Positions 1 through 8,479 of a stretch of DNA of 64,000 nt are shown here, piece by piece (positions within the stretch are counted from its first letter, which is position 1; every line of letters starts with the position of its first letter). The stretch covers positions 33,085 to 97,084 of the forward strand of contig CAMLKK010000008.1 in the NCBI GenBank assembly GCA_946480715.1, in the 5' to 3' direction. This stretch comes from an uncultured Bacteriovorax sp. Its GTDB lineage: Bacteria; Bdellovibrionota; Bacteriovoracia; Bacteriovoracales; Bacteriovoracaceae. A program made the position numbers and the translations under genes. The notes under the pieces are model-generated. The model saw only the letters and a list, made by a program, of their open reading frames with translations. It was not told the DNA's origin and searched no databases.

Positions 1-314
1 ATAAAGCAACGATCACTGGAGCGGATCTTTCCTACATTGGAAGCATCACCATTGATCAGGATCTGCTCGATAAAGTTGATCTCTGGGCCGGTCAGAAAGT
101 TACAGTCGTAAGTAATACTTCGGGAGCTCGCCTTGAGACTTACGTTATTGCAGGTGAACGAGGCTCTGGAATGGTTTGCATTAACGGAGCTGCTGCCCTT
201 CTCATAAAAAAAGGTGAAGAAGTTATCATTTTCAGTTACGCTTTAAGTGACAGACCAATTAAGGCCCGTTGCATATTGGTCGACTCGCATAATAAATACG
301 TTCAGGATTTATAA
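1..314 (+). CDS. panD: Aspartate 1-decarboxylase, 3' part (N-terminus outside window)
   Basis: This is the C-terminal ~103 codons of aspartate 1-decarboxylase, which makes beta-alanine for pantothenate and coenzyme A in the cytoplasm. The frame opens at base 3 with [18 protein letters not shown]. The Gly-Ser pair in YIGSIT is the family's self-cleavage site, where the serine becomes the pyruvoyl cofactor. The conserved block [15 protein letters not shown] and the NGAAA motif follow, and the frame stops at 312-314. The match to the family is continuous to the C-terminus, so the only loss is the first ~20 residues beyond the window edge. The LRR gene starts 4 bases after the stop, so the two are probably co-transcribed. 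Confidence 0.95.
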   Translation, partial: KATITGADLSYIGSITIDQDLLDKVDLWAGQKVTVVSNTSGARLETYVIAGERGSGMVCINGAAALLIKKGEEVIIFSYALSDRPIKARCILVDSHNKYVQDL

Positions 315-318
315 ACAG

Positions 319-912
319 ATGATGGATTCCCTGTTTGAAAAAAAGATGACGATTAAGTGTTTAGACACTGAGACTCGTTTTCCAATTGAATGTTTAAACA
401 TTTGGGACATTACTGATTTAGAAATTATTGGCGGTAATTTTACATTTTTTCCAGAAGATATTTCGCAACTTGCTCATCTTAGAAAATTAAGTTTAGTTTC
501 AACGAAAGTCGCAAAACTTCCCGCAGAACTTTTTAAACTTCCCGAACTTGAATATCTCAATTTAAAAAACAATCGCATTGAAACTCTTCCTCCGCTCTAC
601 GAACAGACTCAAATTAAAGAACTGATTTTAGGAAGAAATTTTCTGACTGAAGATTCGCTGGTGACTTTTTTCAGCAGCTTTAAAAAACTGCAGGTTTTGG
701 ATTTAGGACACAATTTTTTAAATGTTCTGCCCGCTAGTTTGTTTGAACTGAAAGAATTAAGAAGACTGAATCTTGAGAGTAATCGCCTTCGCGATCTGCA
801 TCCCAAGTTAAAATCTCTTGATAAACTCGCGCACCTTTCTCTTAATCACAACAGCTTCTCTTTGGAAGAAAAGCAGTCCATCGAAAAAGATTACAACATC
901 GAATTAGCTTAA
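319..912 (+). CDS. Leucine-rich repeat protein
   Basis: The protein has 197 residues, nearly all leucine-rich repeats. About five to six ~23-residue units are visible, with cores such as LRKLSLVSTKVAKLP, LEYLNLKNNRIETLP, LQVLDLGHNFLNVLP and LRRLNLESNRLRDL. There is no signal peptide and no catalytic domain, so it is probably a cytoplasmic protein-binding scaffold; its partner is unknown. The frame is open further upstream (to 247), but that part overlaps panD. The ATG at 319 is chosen because it lies 4 bases after the panD stop and has AGGA at 304-307 in front of it. It ends convergently with the next gene, overlapping it by about 4 bases. Confidence 0.85.
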   Translation: MMDSLFEKKMTIKCLDTETRFPIECLNIWDITDLEIIGGNFTFFPEDISQLAHLRKLSLVSTKVAKLPAELFKLPELEYLNLKNNRIETLPPLYEQTQIKELILGRNFLTEDSLVTFFSSFKKLQVLDLGHNFLNVLPASLFELKELRRLNLESNRLRDLHPKLKSLDKLAHLSLNHNSFSLEEKQSIEKDYNIELA

Positions 913-1256
913 ATTTTGATTCTTGCGTTTGCTTTTCTTAGACGATCAAGAAGAGTGTGCAGAAGCGCTGTAAACCATTTTGGGAGACCGGCCAGTGTTC
1001 CCTCTAGTTTCTCAGTGGGAATGATGACAAGAACCGATTCAGTCATCGCTTGCACTGATGCTGAACGTGGGTGTTTATCCAGAAACGACATTTCACCAAC
1101 TAGTTCACCAGAAATAATCGTTCCGATTTGGTGTTCCTTATCCCCTTTACGTTTAAAAACGGCAAGCGTTCCTGACTGCAGATAATACATCTCTGTACTC
1201 TCTTCGCCTTCACGCAATAAGTATTCACCTGGATTCAACTTGATTGATTCACTCAT
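909..1256 (-). CDS. Cyclic nucleotide-binding domain protein
   Basis: A single Crp/Eal-type cNMP-binding domain of 115 residues with nothing fused to it. It shows the beta-roll start (KLNPGEYLLREGEESTEMYYL), the phosphate-binding cassette GEMSFLDKHPRSASV with the conserved Gly-Glu and Arg, and a C-terminal helix. Keeping the GE and PRSA residues suggests it can still bind a cyclic nucleotide. No helix-turn-helix is present, so it is a stand-alone sensor rather than a Crp-type repressor or activator. The ATG at 1254-1256 has AGGA a few bases upstream. It lies behind clpB, but a strong terminator separates them, so it is probably transcribed on its own. Confidence 0.85.
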   Translation of the reverse strand: MSESIKLNPGEYLLREGEESTEMYYLQSGTLAVFKRKGDKEHQIGTIISGELVGEMSFLDKHPRSASVQAMTESVLVIIPTEKLEGTLAGLPKWFTALLHTLLDRLRKANARIKI

Positions 1257-1323
1257 CGATTATTCCTAAATTAGGGATGTTCAAAATTAGTGTATCAAAG
1301 TTTGAAAAAGAAAAAAGTGAGGC

Positions 1324-1355
1324 AAAAAAAAGAAGCGGAGTCGTAGGACTCCGCT
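1324..1355 (-). terminator. Intrinsic terminator after clpB
   Basis: A perfect 9-bp stem (AGCGGAGTC, 1334-1342, with GACTCCGCT, 1347-1355) and a 4-base loop. On the minus strand it is followed by TC and eight T, which fits termination of the clpB transcript 10 bases past its stop. Confidence 0.9.
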
Positions 1356-1364
1356 CAGGTATAA

Positions 1365-3734
1365 TTAGAAAGTGATATGCTGAGGGCCTTCCTCTTGCCA
1401 ATGACCTTGGAGAACTCCGCTCTCCAAATTACCTTGCAGGATTCTGCGGGAAAGAGGTCGAGTAACAAGTTGTGAAAACACTGCTTGTAACGGACGCGCT
1501 CCGAAACGTGGATCATAGCCTCGTTTCGCAATTTCCACATAAGAGGCTTCATCCAATTCAATCTTGAGCGATTTTTCGCTTAAGCGGTCATTAAGCAGTT
1601 TAAGCTGCTTGTTGATCAGGTCGCGCATAATCGATTGATCAAGCGGTTTGTAAGTCAGAAGTGAATCAATACGTCCGAGTACTTCTGGTTTAAAATCTTC
1701 TGCAACGTTTTTCGAGTTCGTCGTCATCAAAATAATTGTATTCTTAAAGTCGATTGTTCGGCCTTTATTATCTGTCAGTCGACCGTCGTCGAGAATCTGC
1801 AGCAGAATATCAGAGAAATCACGATGGGCCTTTTCCACCTCATCAAAAAGGATGACCGCATAAGGTTTACGTCTAACCGCTTCCGTTAAAACACCACCTT
1901 CTTCATAGCCCACGTAACCAGCTGGTGCACCAATCAGTTTTGCAACAGAATGCTTCTCAGAAAATTCTGAGAGATCGAAGCGGATTAAATTCTCTTCATT
2001 GTCGAAGAGGAATTGAGCGAGTGCTTTTGCGGTTTCAGTTTTACCTACACCAGAAGGACCTTGTAAAAGGAACGATCCTAATGGTCTCGTCGGATCTGAA
2101 AGTCCAGCGTGAGCTGTCACCAGTACTTCTGAAATTTCATGAAGCGCCTCACTTTGTCCAAAGACACGCGCATTCAAGAAACCTTCAAGCTCTAAAATGT
2201 TATCCTGTTTAGATTTTAAAATTTTCTCAACAGGAATTCCTTTTTGTCTCGAAATGACATTCGCTATGTGCACAGGTGATAAAATCCACTCACTGCTTTC
2301 TTGTTCAATCTTATGCTCAGTATCTGGAATGAGTGAGTACTTTAATTTACTCGCTAATTCATAATCTTGATTGCGTTGAGCGACTTCCAGATCGTATTTA
2401 TACCGATCCAGTTGATGTTTAAGTTCTGAAACCTTTTTAAGTGAAAGTACTTCTTTCTCCCACTCTGCTTTACCTTTAATAAATTTTTCTTCTAAATCCA
2501 TGATCTCTTTTTGAATCTCTTTTTGATTCGCTTGAGTTTTGGCATAGATTTTTTTCGAACGAATTTCGGCTTCAAGCTCAACCAAGTGAGCAGGCATCGC
2601 TTCAGCGGCAAGCTTGAGCGCAGAAGAAGCTTCATCTATTAAGTCGATAGCTTTATCCGGAAGATTTTTATCCGTTATGTATTGAGTTGAAAGAAAGACA
2701 GCATTGTAAATGGCTTCATCGGAAATTTTAATCCCATGGTGGATTTCCATTTTCTCTCTGATACCCATTAGAATTTCAATCGCATCTTCTTTCGTTGGTT
2801 CATCAACCGGGACGGAACGGAATCTTCTATCAAGAGCTGAATCATTCAAAATATATTTTTGATATTCTTCAGGTGTTGTGGCACCGATACAGTGAAGTTC
2901 ACCGCGAGCAAGTGCAGGCTTTAATAAATTGGCCGCATCCATCGCGCCATCTGTGCGACCGGCACCAACAAGTTGATGAAGCTCATCAATGAATAGAATC
3001 GCTTGTCCATTTTGATCTTTGATGAATTTAAGGAGTGCTTGAAGACGTTCTTCAAACTCGCCACGGTATTTAGTACCGGCCATGAGTGATCCTAGATCCA
3101 GTGAATAAACTGTTTTTCCTTCAAGAACATCAGGAACTCTACCTTTAACAATTTCTCCCGCAAGTCCTTCAACAATGGCAGTTTTACCAACCCCCGCAGG
3201 CCCCACGAGCACAGGATTATTTTTTCCTCTTCGTCCTAAAATTTCCATCACCGCACGAATCTCTTTCGATCGTCCAATAACGGGATCAAGTTTTCCCTGT
3301 TCAGCAAGTTCGTTAAGATTTGTCAGGAAGTTTGGTTTTTCAGTCGCACCTTCCGCATTCTCGGCTTTCAGATCGTTATAATCGATTTTGAAGTTTGGCA
3401 AAATCTGAGGAAGATATTTTAAGAGATCCGTTTCCGTAATCTCTCCTCGCCCATTTTGAACTGCATACGATGAAGCATAAGTCAGCCACTCGCTAAGTTT
3501 TGTGTGAGGGCGAAGATTCTCCATATCGATTTTCTGCGTAGTCGTTGGCAATCTATCGATTTGTGCTTCGAGATCTTTTTTGTATTTTTTTAGAGCGCGG
3601 TTTGAAAAAGACTGCGGATTATTCATTAATCCCAGCATTAAAAGTTCCGGATAAAATTCAGCACATTTTCGCTTCAATGCTTCACTTTGAGCGATCGCCA
3701 GAGATCCTTCTACAATTTGATTAAATTTGTTCAT
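1365..3734 (-). CDS. clpB: ClpB-type AAA+ disaggregase
   Basis: A 789-residue Hsp100 ATPase that threads aggregated proteins through its pore with the DnaK system. Walker A GPAGVGKTA (~178) and Walker B ILFIDELH (~246) mark the first AAA+ domain. A coiled-coil middle domain (~385-482, ending IPDTEHKIEQ) follows, then the second AAA+ domain with GPSGVGKTE (~559) and VILFDEVEKAH. The middle domain and lack of a ClpP-binding IGF loop point to ClpB rather than ClpA. The N-terminal domain (first ~110 residues) is only weakly like the usual Clp_N double repeat. The start is the ATG at 3734, with AAGGAG 7 bases upstream; the upstream ATG at 3740 and the longer frame do not fit that ribosome site. 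Confidence 0.9.
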   Translation of the reverse strand: MNKFNQIVEGSLAIAQSEALKRKCAEFYPELLMLGLMNNPQSFSNRALKKYKKDLEAQIDRLPTTTQKIDMENLRPHTKLSEWLTYASSYAVQNGRGEITETDLLKYLPQILPNFKIDYNDLKAENAEGATEKPNFLTNLNELAEQGKLDPVIGRSKEIRAVMEILGRRGKNNPVLVGPAGVGKTAIVEGLAGEIVKGRVPDVLEGKTVYSLDLGSLMAGTKYRGEFEERLQALLKFIKDQNGQAILFIDELHQLVGAGRTDGAMDAANLLKPALARGELHCIGATTPEEYQKYILNDSALDRRFRSVPVDEPTKEDAIEILMGIREKMEIHHGIKISDEAIYNAVFLSTQYITDKNLPDKAIDLIDEASSALKLAAEAMPAHLVELEAEIRSKKIYAKTQANQKEIQKEIMDLEEKFIKGKAEWEKEVLSLKKVSELKHQLDRYKYDLEVAQRNQDYELASKLKYSLIPDTEHKIEQESSEWILSPVHIANVISRQKGIPVEKILKSKQDNILELEGFLNARVFGQSEALHEISEVLVTAHAGLSDPTRPLGSFLLQGPSGVGKTETAKALAQFLFDNEENLIRFDLSEFSEKHSVAKLIGAPAGYVGYEEGGVLTEAVRRKPYAVILFDEVEKAHRDFSDILLQILDDGRLTDNKGRTIDFKNTIILMTTNSKNVAEDFKPEVLGRIDSLLTYKPLDQSIMRDLINKQLKLLNDRLSEKSLKIELDEASYVEIAKRGYDPRFGARPLQAVFSQLVTRPLSRRILQGNLESGVLQGHWQEEGPQHITF

Positions 3735-3804
3735 CGCCATTCTCCTTAATGAAATCATTCCAATATTTCATTTCAAAGAAAAGATGGGATGGATTATGGA
3801 AACG

Positions 3805-4206
3805 TCAAGTCTTGAGCTGGGAAAGAACTTTAAGGACCTTATCCTGGAAGGCCGGTTCATCGAAGGGCTTGACTAAAAAGTTTTTAACCCCACGCTGAAT
3901 AATTCGGGCAATGACGTCTTTCTCCAGGGTACCTGACACGATAAGGACAGAATCTTTGCTATTAATGGCATCACCATCAAATTCAGCTAATAATTCAATT
4001 CCATTTTTCTTAGGCATATTGATATCTACAAGAATGATGGCGAATCGCTGATTTCGCAATTTTTGCGCGGCCATTACTCCGTCATTTGCAATCACAATGT
4101 TTTTAAAACAACCCATATGAACGCAATATTCTTTAAGAATTTCACAGATGGCCTTGTCGTCATCTACAATTAAAACATCGCGCTGAACTTTTTTATCTAA
4201 TGTCAT
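3805..4206 (-). CDS. Single-domain response regulator (CheY-like)
   Basis: A 133-residue receiver domain with no output domain. The acidic triad DDD (15-17), phospho-acceptor Asp61 (LVDINMPKKNG), Ser91 (IVSG) and Lys113 (LVKPF) are all in place, so it should be phosphorylatable. It starts 6 bases after the S1/P1 nuclease gene ends and is probably in that operon. No histidine kinase is adjacent. Its target is unknown; proteins of this type act by docking on a partner or as phosphate relays. Confidence 0.92.
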   Translation of the reverse strand: MTLDKKVQRDVLIVDDDKAICEILKEYCVHMGCFKNIVIANDGVMAAQKLRNQRFAIILVDINMPKKNGIELLAEFDGDAINSKDSVLIVSGTLEKDVIARIIQRGVKNFLVKPFDEPAFQDKVLKVLSQLKT

Positions 4207-4212
4207 ACAGTC

Positions 4213-5028
4213 CTAGATATTTTCTTTTACTTTTTTACGTAATTCTAAGTAGGTATTGTCGAGTTTCTCATCTTTAAAAATCTTATTTAAAACACTGGCC
4301 AGACGAATGCCTGCCTGACGAAGTCTTAATTCATATGTTGGCTTAACTTTAAAATGGTATTCATACCCTGCTGATTCACCAACATCATAGACTACATTTC
4401 TTAGCTCTTGTGATTCGCGTGCCCAATCCATGAAATTTCCGGCAGTGAAAGTTTTCATTTCATCTTTCGTGAAATGATTTAAAAATTTTGTATACTCAGT
4501 ATAAGAAAGTTGTTCAAAATCAACGATGCTTTCATCCCAAAGAGCATGAAGATTCGTCTCTGTCTTAAACCATTTCAAACGAACATTATTTCCGCCTCTA
4601 TCTTCTGCAAGACCAACATGAAGAGGTTGATGAAGATCGCCCATCATGTGAACCATAAATCTGAGAGCATCTTTCTTTTGTTCTATAGTCGCTTTTTTAT
4701 CTCTTAATGTTTCTTCAAACTGGAAAAGCGCGAAGATGACATCGCCATCAGCTACGCGTTTTTGATCAAAATATGTTTTTCCAGAAGGAATCGAAACATA
4801 ATGCCAAGGAGCTGTATAATTATATTTTTTGTCTGATCTGATTTCATCCGGCCACGTTGAAACGCGTGCAAGGTCTTCATCACCTAAAAGTTTTTTTACT
4901 TCACGTGCTGCATTTTTATCGAGATTGAGTTGCGCGATTTCACCAACAATTCGGTGACCGTTTTTTCCCCATGCATGCACTTCCGAAGTCATGAGGGCCA
5001 ATAAAAGTATCAATGATGTTTTTTTCAT
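4213..5028 (-). CDS. S1/P1-family zinc-dependent nuclease, secreted
   Basis: The 271-residue protein has a signal peptide (MKKTSLILLLALMTSEVHA) followed by mature WGKNGHRIVGEIA. In S1/P1 nucleases the mature N-terminal Trp and nearby His bind zinc. More zinc ligands are visible in STWPDEI, APWHYV, HMMGDLHQPLHVG and LHALWDESI. These enzymes cut single-stranded DNA and RNA and nucleotide 3'-phosphates outside the cytoplasm. The ATG at 5028 overlaps the TGA of the upstream gene (ATGA), so translation is probably coupled; longer in-frame starts lie inside that gene. A nuclease of this kind would suit digestion of prey or environmental nucleic acids, which is inference. Confidence 0.92.
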   Translation of the reverse strand: MKKTSLILLLALMTSEVHAWGKNGHRIVGEIAQLNLDKNAAREVKKLLGDEDLARVSTWPDEIRSDKKYNYTAPWHYVSIPSGKTYFDQKRVADGDVIFALFQFEETLRDKKATIEQKKDALRFMVHMMGDLHQPLHVGLAEDRGGNNVRLKWFKTETNLHALWDESIVDFEQLSYTEYTKFLNHFTKDEMKTFTAGNFMDWARESQELRNVVYDVGESAGYEYHFKVKPTYELRLRQAGIRLASVLNKIFKDEKLDNTYLELRKKVKENI

Positions 5029-6431
5029 ATATCGCACTTTGCTCCAAATAAACATTTAGTCTTAACCGTTTTCGCCACCGAAGCTGGAACAAATTTTTCC
5101 CACCCTTCGGTTCCATCTTGAATCATCTTGAGCACTCTTCGCGACCAAATTGAAACGACTTCTGGATTATAATCTTCGATATTTTGAATTAAATTATTTT
5201 CCTTGAGATAGGCCACCAAATGTTGGAGGTCCGGCGGTAACTGCAATGACTCCAGCGTTTTGATTTCATTTAATTCATCATCACAGGCCGGATAGATAAA
5301 CAGCTTTGTATTGGGTTCTAAAAGTGTTCCTACCGATCCTAAGAGCCCTAGTCGACTATTTTGATAGCGGGCCTTATTCAAAATTTCTTCAAGATTGTAT
5401 GAGGCCAAAACAAAGGCGATTTTTTTCTTCGCGTATTTCGTGAAGAACATATTGAGGTCACTATACGTTTCAGAATTTGAAATAAGAACTCGCTGACCAA
5501 GAGCTGACAGGAGATCAACACGTGCTAAGAAATCCTCGTTATCTACTGTTCCTCTATCTAGTAGAAGTGACATTGAAATTTCTGGAATGACGATTGTGTT
5601 TTCTCTTTCTTCTTTATCCAGGCATGCTTTAAATTTACGAAGACCACACTCCAACATATCGAGTGAAAGATTTGTAGGAGGACGATATCCACCACGCACA
5701 ACGAGAACATTCTTTTTGTAAAGAACGTCTGAAGCCTGAAGAACTCCGCCATCATGATCAAAAATAACAGCTTCACACAATTTCATTTTTACAAGTTCAA
5801 GACAATGAAGTCTTGAATCTTGTCCTTTGAAGGCTTCTCCAGAAACGCGAATCATATCAATTTTAATTCTTGAAGTGGTCAGTCCATCCATGAGTGAAGC
5901 CACAAACTTTTCACGATCATGAGTTTCATTGTAAACAGCATAAACGAGATTCACTCCGATCAATCCCAGAGCTTCCTGCTGTTGAATATTTTCAGCATCG
6001 AGCATGCTCACATGAATGACAACTTGTGAAGGCTGAGCTTTAGGAGCATTTTGAAATTTAATTCCAATCCAACCGTGATTTTCTCCTGTGCCTTTAAATG
6101 ATTTTGCAGCAACAGTATTAGCGTAAGCAAAAAAAGTTGTTTGTGGATGACGGATATTTTGAAGTCGCTCGATCAGGATTTCATATTCTGTATCAAGCAT
6201 TTTTTGAAGTCGGTCAAAGCTGACATAACGGCCTGACTTTTCTTTTCCGTAAATCGCATCACTCATCGTCATGTCATAAGCAGAAATACTTTTGGCAATT
6301 GTTCCTGCTGCACCACCAGCGCGAAAGAAATGACGGGCCACTTCCTGACCTGCACCAATTTCGGCAAAAGTTCCGTAGATGTCGTTATTTAAATTGATCT
6401 CCAGGGCCTTTTGCTGATGACCTAATCCCAT
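5025..6431 (-). CDS. Widespread conserved protein of unknown function
   Basis: The 468-residue soluble protein has no signal peptide. It belongs to a family I recognise by the N-terminal block YGTFAEIGAGQEVARHFF, then GGAAGTIAKSISAYDM and VSDAIYG-like segments, and a central ARVDLLSALGQRVLISN. Database entries for relatives carry conflicting names (for example TonB-dependent receptor or nicotinate-nucleotide adenylyltransferase). I see no barrel, plug or nucleotidyltransferase HxGH motif that would support either name, so I give no function. It is the first gene of a unit that continues into the S1/P1 nuclease by ATGA overlap. The start has GAGGAT upstream. Confidence 0.85.
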   Translation of the reverse strand: MGLGHQQKALEINLNNDIYGTFAEIGAGQEVARHFFRAGGAAGTIAKSISAYDMTMSDAIYGKEKSGRYVSFDRLQKMLDTEYEILIERLQNIRHPQTTFFAYANTVAAKSFKGTGENHGWIGIKFQNAPKAQPSQVVIHVSMLDAENIQQQEALGLIGVNLVYAVYNETHDREKFVASLMDGLTTSRIKIDMIRVSGEAFKGQDSRLHCLELVKMKLCEAVIFDHDGGVLQASDVLYKKNVLVVRGGYRPPTNLSLDMLECGLRKFKACLDKEERENTIVIPEISMSLLLDRGTVDNEDFLARVDLLSALGQRVLISNSETYSDLNMFFTKYAKKKIAFVLASYNLEEILNKARYQNSRLGLLGSVGTLLEPNTKLFIYPACDDELNEIKTLESLQLPPDLQHLVAYLKENNLIQNIEDYNPEVVSIWSRRVLKMIQDGTEGWEKFVPASVAKTVKTKCLFGAKCDI

Positions 6432-6531
6432 AATAATCCTCGTAGAAATGTATAGATGTCTAAGATATGATAGCTACATTCAGGTCGCTTGCAAATAACG
6501 AAAACTAACTTGAAGCGCCTAAGGAACACCA

Positions 6532-6828
6532 ATGCCAAATCTTAAAACTCACCTCTTCGTCTGCACCAGCTGCACATATAAAAAATCTTTTGGCCGCGAA
6601 TCTGATCCTGAAGAGGCAGCAGAGCTGAGGAAATGCCTCAAAAAACGTGCCCGTGAAGCCTTCCCTAAGGACGAAGTCCGTGTTTCTGCAGTTAAGTGTC
6701 TAGGGGAATGCGATGATGGGATTGCGGCCGTCATCTATCCTGATGGTGAATGGTTGCTCAATCTACGCCCCGAGGACGAAGACAAAATTTTCCACCGTCT
6801 ATCCGAGCACGCTACTCGGTTAAAGTAA
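6532..6828 (+). CDS. Thioredoxin-like [2Fe-2S] ferredoxin
   Basis: A 98-residue protein of the (2Fe-2S) ferredoxin-like, thioredoxin-fold family. Four likely cluster ligands are placed as in that family: Cys11 and Cys14 (VCTSCTYKKSF) and Cys56 and Cys60 (KCLGECDDG). The C-terminal segment IYPDGEWLLNLRPED is also typical. It is expected to be a small cytoplasmic electron carrier; its partner is not evident from the neighbours. AAGGAA lies 6 bases before the ATG. Confidence 0.85.
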   Translation: MPNLKTHLFVCTSCTYKKSFGRESDPEEAAELRKCLKKRAREAFPKDEVRVSAVKCLGECDDGIAAVIYPDGEWLLNLRPEDEDKIFHRLSEHATRLK

Positions 6829-6866
6829 TCTCTGCACACTCCGATAAGTTCTCCAAGGAGAATCTT

Positions 6867-6992
6867 ATGAACATATTAGATTTGGTTACTTTTGTAGGTG
6901 GTGTTGCAGCAGTGATGATTTTCTTCGTTGCAAAAACGAATATCGATCAATCAAAAGTTCGCGTAAAAGTTCCAGTGAAGACAAAGCGCTAA
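6867..6992 (+). CDS. Small single-span membrane protein (41 aa)
   Basis: A 41-residue ORF with a strong ribosome site (CCAAGGAG, 6 bases before ATG 6867). It has one hydrophobic segment (residues ~5-22, LVTFVGGVAAVMIFFVA) and a basic tail ending KVPVKTKR. It lies 38 bases after the ferredoxin-like gene and ends 4 bases into the convergent ligase gene. No family is recognised. The spacing and ribosome site make it likely to be real; the function is unknown. Confidence 0.65.
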   Translation: MNILDLVTFVGGVAAVMIFFVAKTNIDQSKVRVKVPVKTKR

Positions 6993-8479
6993 GAAATTAT
7001 TTTCAAGGCCTCTGTCTTTAAAACTTTGCGATCAACTTTTCCATTCGGTAATAGCGGAAAACTTTTTAAGCAGTGAACATGTTGTGGATGTTTATAGCGA
7101 GAAAGTTTTGGATTCAAAAATTCTCTCAACTCGGCCGCCGTTAGATTTTTTTCAGTCTTTAAAAAAGCAAATCCTACTTCTCCCCACTTTTCATGAGGAA
7201 CGGCCACAACAACGGCTTCTGAAATATCAGCGTGAGTCGTAATATGTTTTTCCACTTCGCCAGGGTAAACATTTTCGCCGCCCGAGATATACATATCTTT
7301 AATTCGACCTACGACAAAATAAAATCCATCCTGATCAAAGCGCACGAGATCCCCCGTACAGAAGAATCCATCTTTCATCGTCTCTTTGAATGCCTTTTCA
7401 TTTTGATAATAACCACAAGTCACATGCGGACCTGAAATCATCAGTTCGCCTGGTTCATCAACTCCAGCATTTGTACCGTCAGACTTAACCACTCGCACTT
7501 TTGAATGCGGCATTGGTCTTCCGATTGATCCTGCTTTTGTGACTGCGAATTCTTCGTCTAGTAAAAAACAATTCGGCCCAACTTCAGTCAAACCAAATCC
7601 TTGTTTGAAACAAAGATTTTTTCTTTGATACTCTTCAATCATTGGTATCGGGCAAGCAGCGCCACCTGAAATAAAAAAACGAATGGAAGAAAAATCACAT
7701 TCATGAAAACGAGGCTTCTCCAGCAACATTTGAAACATTGTTGGAACACCAAAATAGACACTCACCTTTTCATTTTCGATGCAGTTGAAAACATTATCGG
7801 CATTGAAAGATGGTGCCAATAAACTTGTGCCTCCAAGATATAACAGCGGAAGCAAGAGAACATTGTATCCACCTGTATGAAAGAAAGGTGTTTCGACAAG
7901 AGTAATGTCAGTTGATTTTAATCCCCATCCCGCGCATGTTTCTTGCTGGTTCGAAAGAAGCATTTGCCCGTGGAACATGACTCCTTTAGGCTGGCCAGTT
8001 GAACCAGATGTGAACAACATGAGAATCGGATCTGCAAGTGTAGATTTTGTTGCGATAAAATCTGCATCTTTTGCAGATTTATCCAAAACAACTAAACTTG
8101 CATTGATATATTTTGCTTCGCTAGGAATAAGTTTTTCACCTAACCCAAGATAAAGCTTTGGTTGTAAATGTGAGAGAACATTTTCAAGTTCACCTATTGA
8201 AAGCCTGAAATTGAGTGGAACGAAGAGCGCCTTTAGTTTTGAACAGGCAAGCATCAATGTAAGATGCAAAAGACTATTCGTTTCTGCGTGAAAGGCCACA
8301 CATTCGCCAGGTGCGAGTCCTTCTTTTTTAAGGACTGCTGCCCATGCATTCACTTCATCATTGAGTTCTTTATAAGTCAGAGTCCGTTCACGATCAACAG
8401 AAGAAGCTTGCGCTTTAATCGCCATTTTATCAGCGAACTTTTCTGCATTTATTTCTAAAAATTCAATCCAGGCCTTCAT
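6989..8479 (-). CDS. AMP-dependent acyl-CoA synthetase/ligase
   Basis: A 496-residue member of the ANL superfamily, which activates a carboxylic acid as acyl-AMP and transfers it to CoA. The P-loop LFTSGSTGQPKGVM, the motif GFGLTEVGPN, the hinge FCTGDLVRF...GRIKDMYISGGENVYPGEVE and the C-terminal Lys motif PNGKVDRKVLK are all intact. Length fits medium/long-chain fatty-acid or aryl CoA ligases; the substrate cannot be read from sequence. It is the last gene of a minus-strand operon with a hydrolase, an SDR and a KASIII-like enzyme. Its ATG touches the stop of the upstream hydrolase. Confidence 0.92.
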   Translation of the reverse strand: MKAWIEFLEINAEKFADKMAIKAQASSVDRERTLTYKELNDEVNAWAAVLKKEGLAPGECVAFHAETNSLLHLTLMLACSKLKALFVPLNFRLSIGELENVLSHLQPKLYLGLGEKLIPSEAKYINASLVVLDKSAKDADFIATKSTLADPILMLFTSGSTGQPKGVMFHGQMLLSNQQETCAGWGLKSTDITLVETPFFHTGGYNVLLLPLLYLGGTSLLAPSFNADNVFNCIENEKVSVYFGVPTMFQMLLEKPRFHECDFSSIRFFISGGAACPIPMIEEYQRKNLCFKQGFGLTEVGPNCFLLDEEFAVTKAGSIGRPMPHSKVRVVKSDGTNAGVDEPGELMISGPHVTCGYYQNEKAFKETMKDGFFCTGDLVRFDQDGFYFVVGRIKDMYISGGENVYPGEVEKHITTHADISEAVVVAVPHEKWGEVGFAFLKTEKNLTAAELREFLNPKLSRYKHPQHVHCLKSFPLLPNGKVDRKVLKTEALKIIS

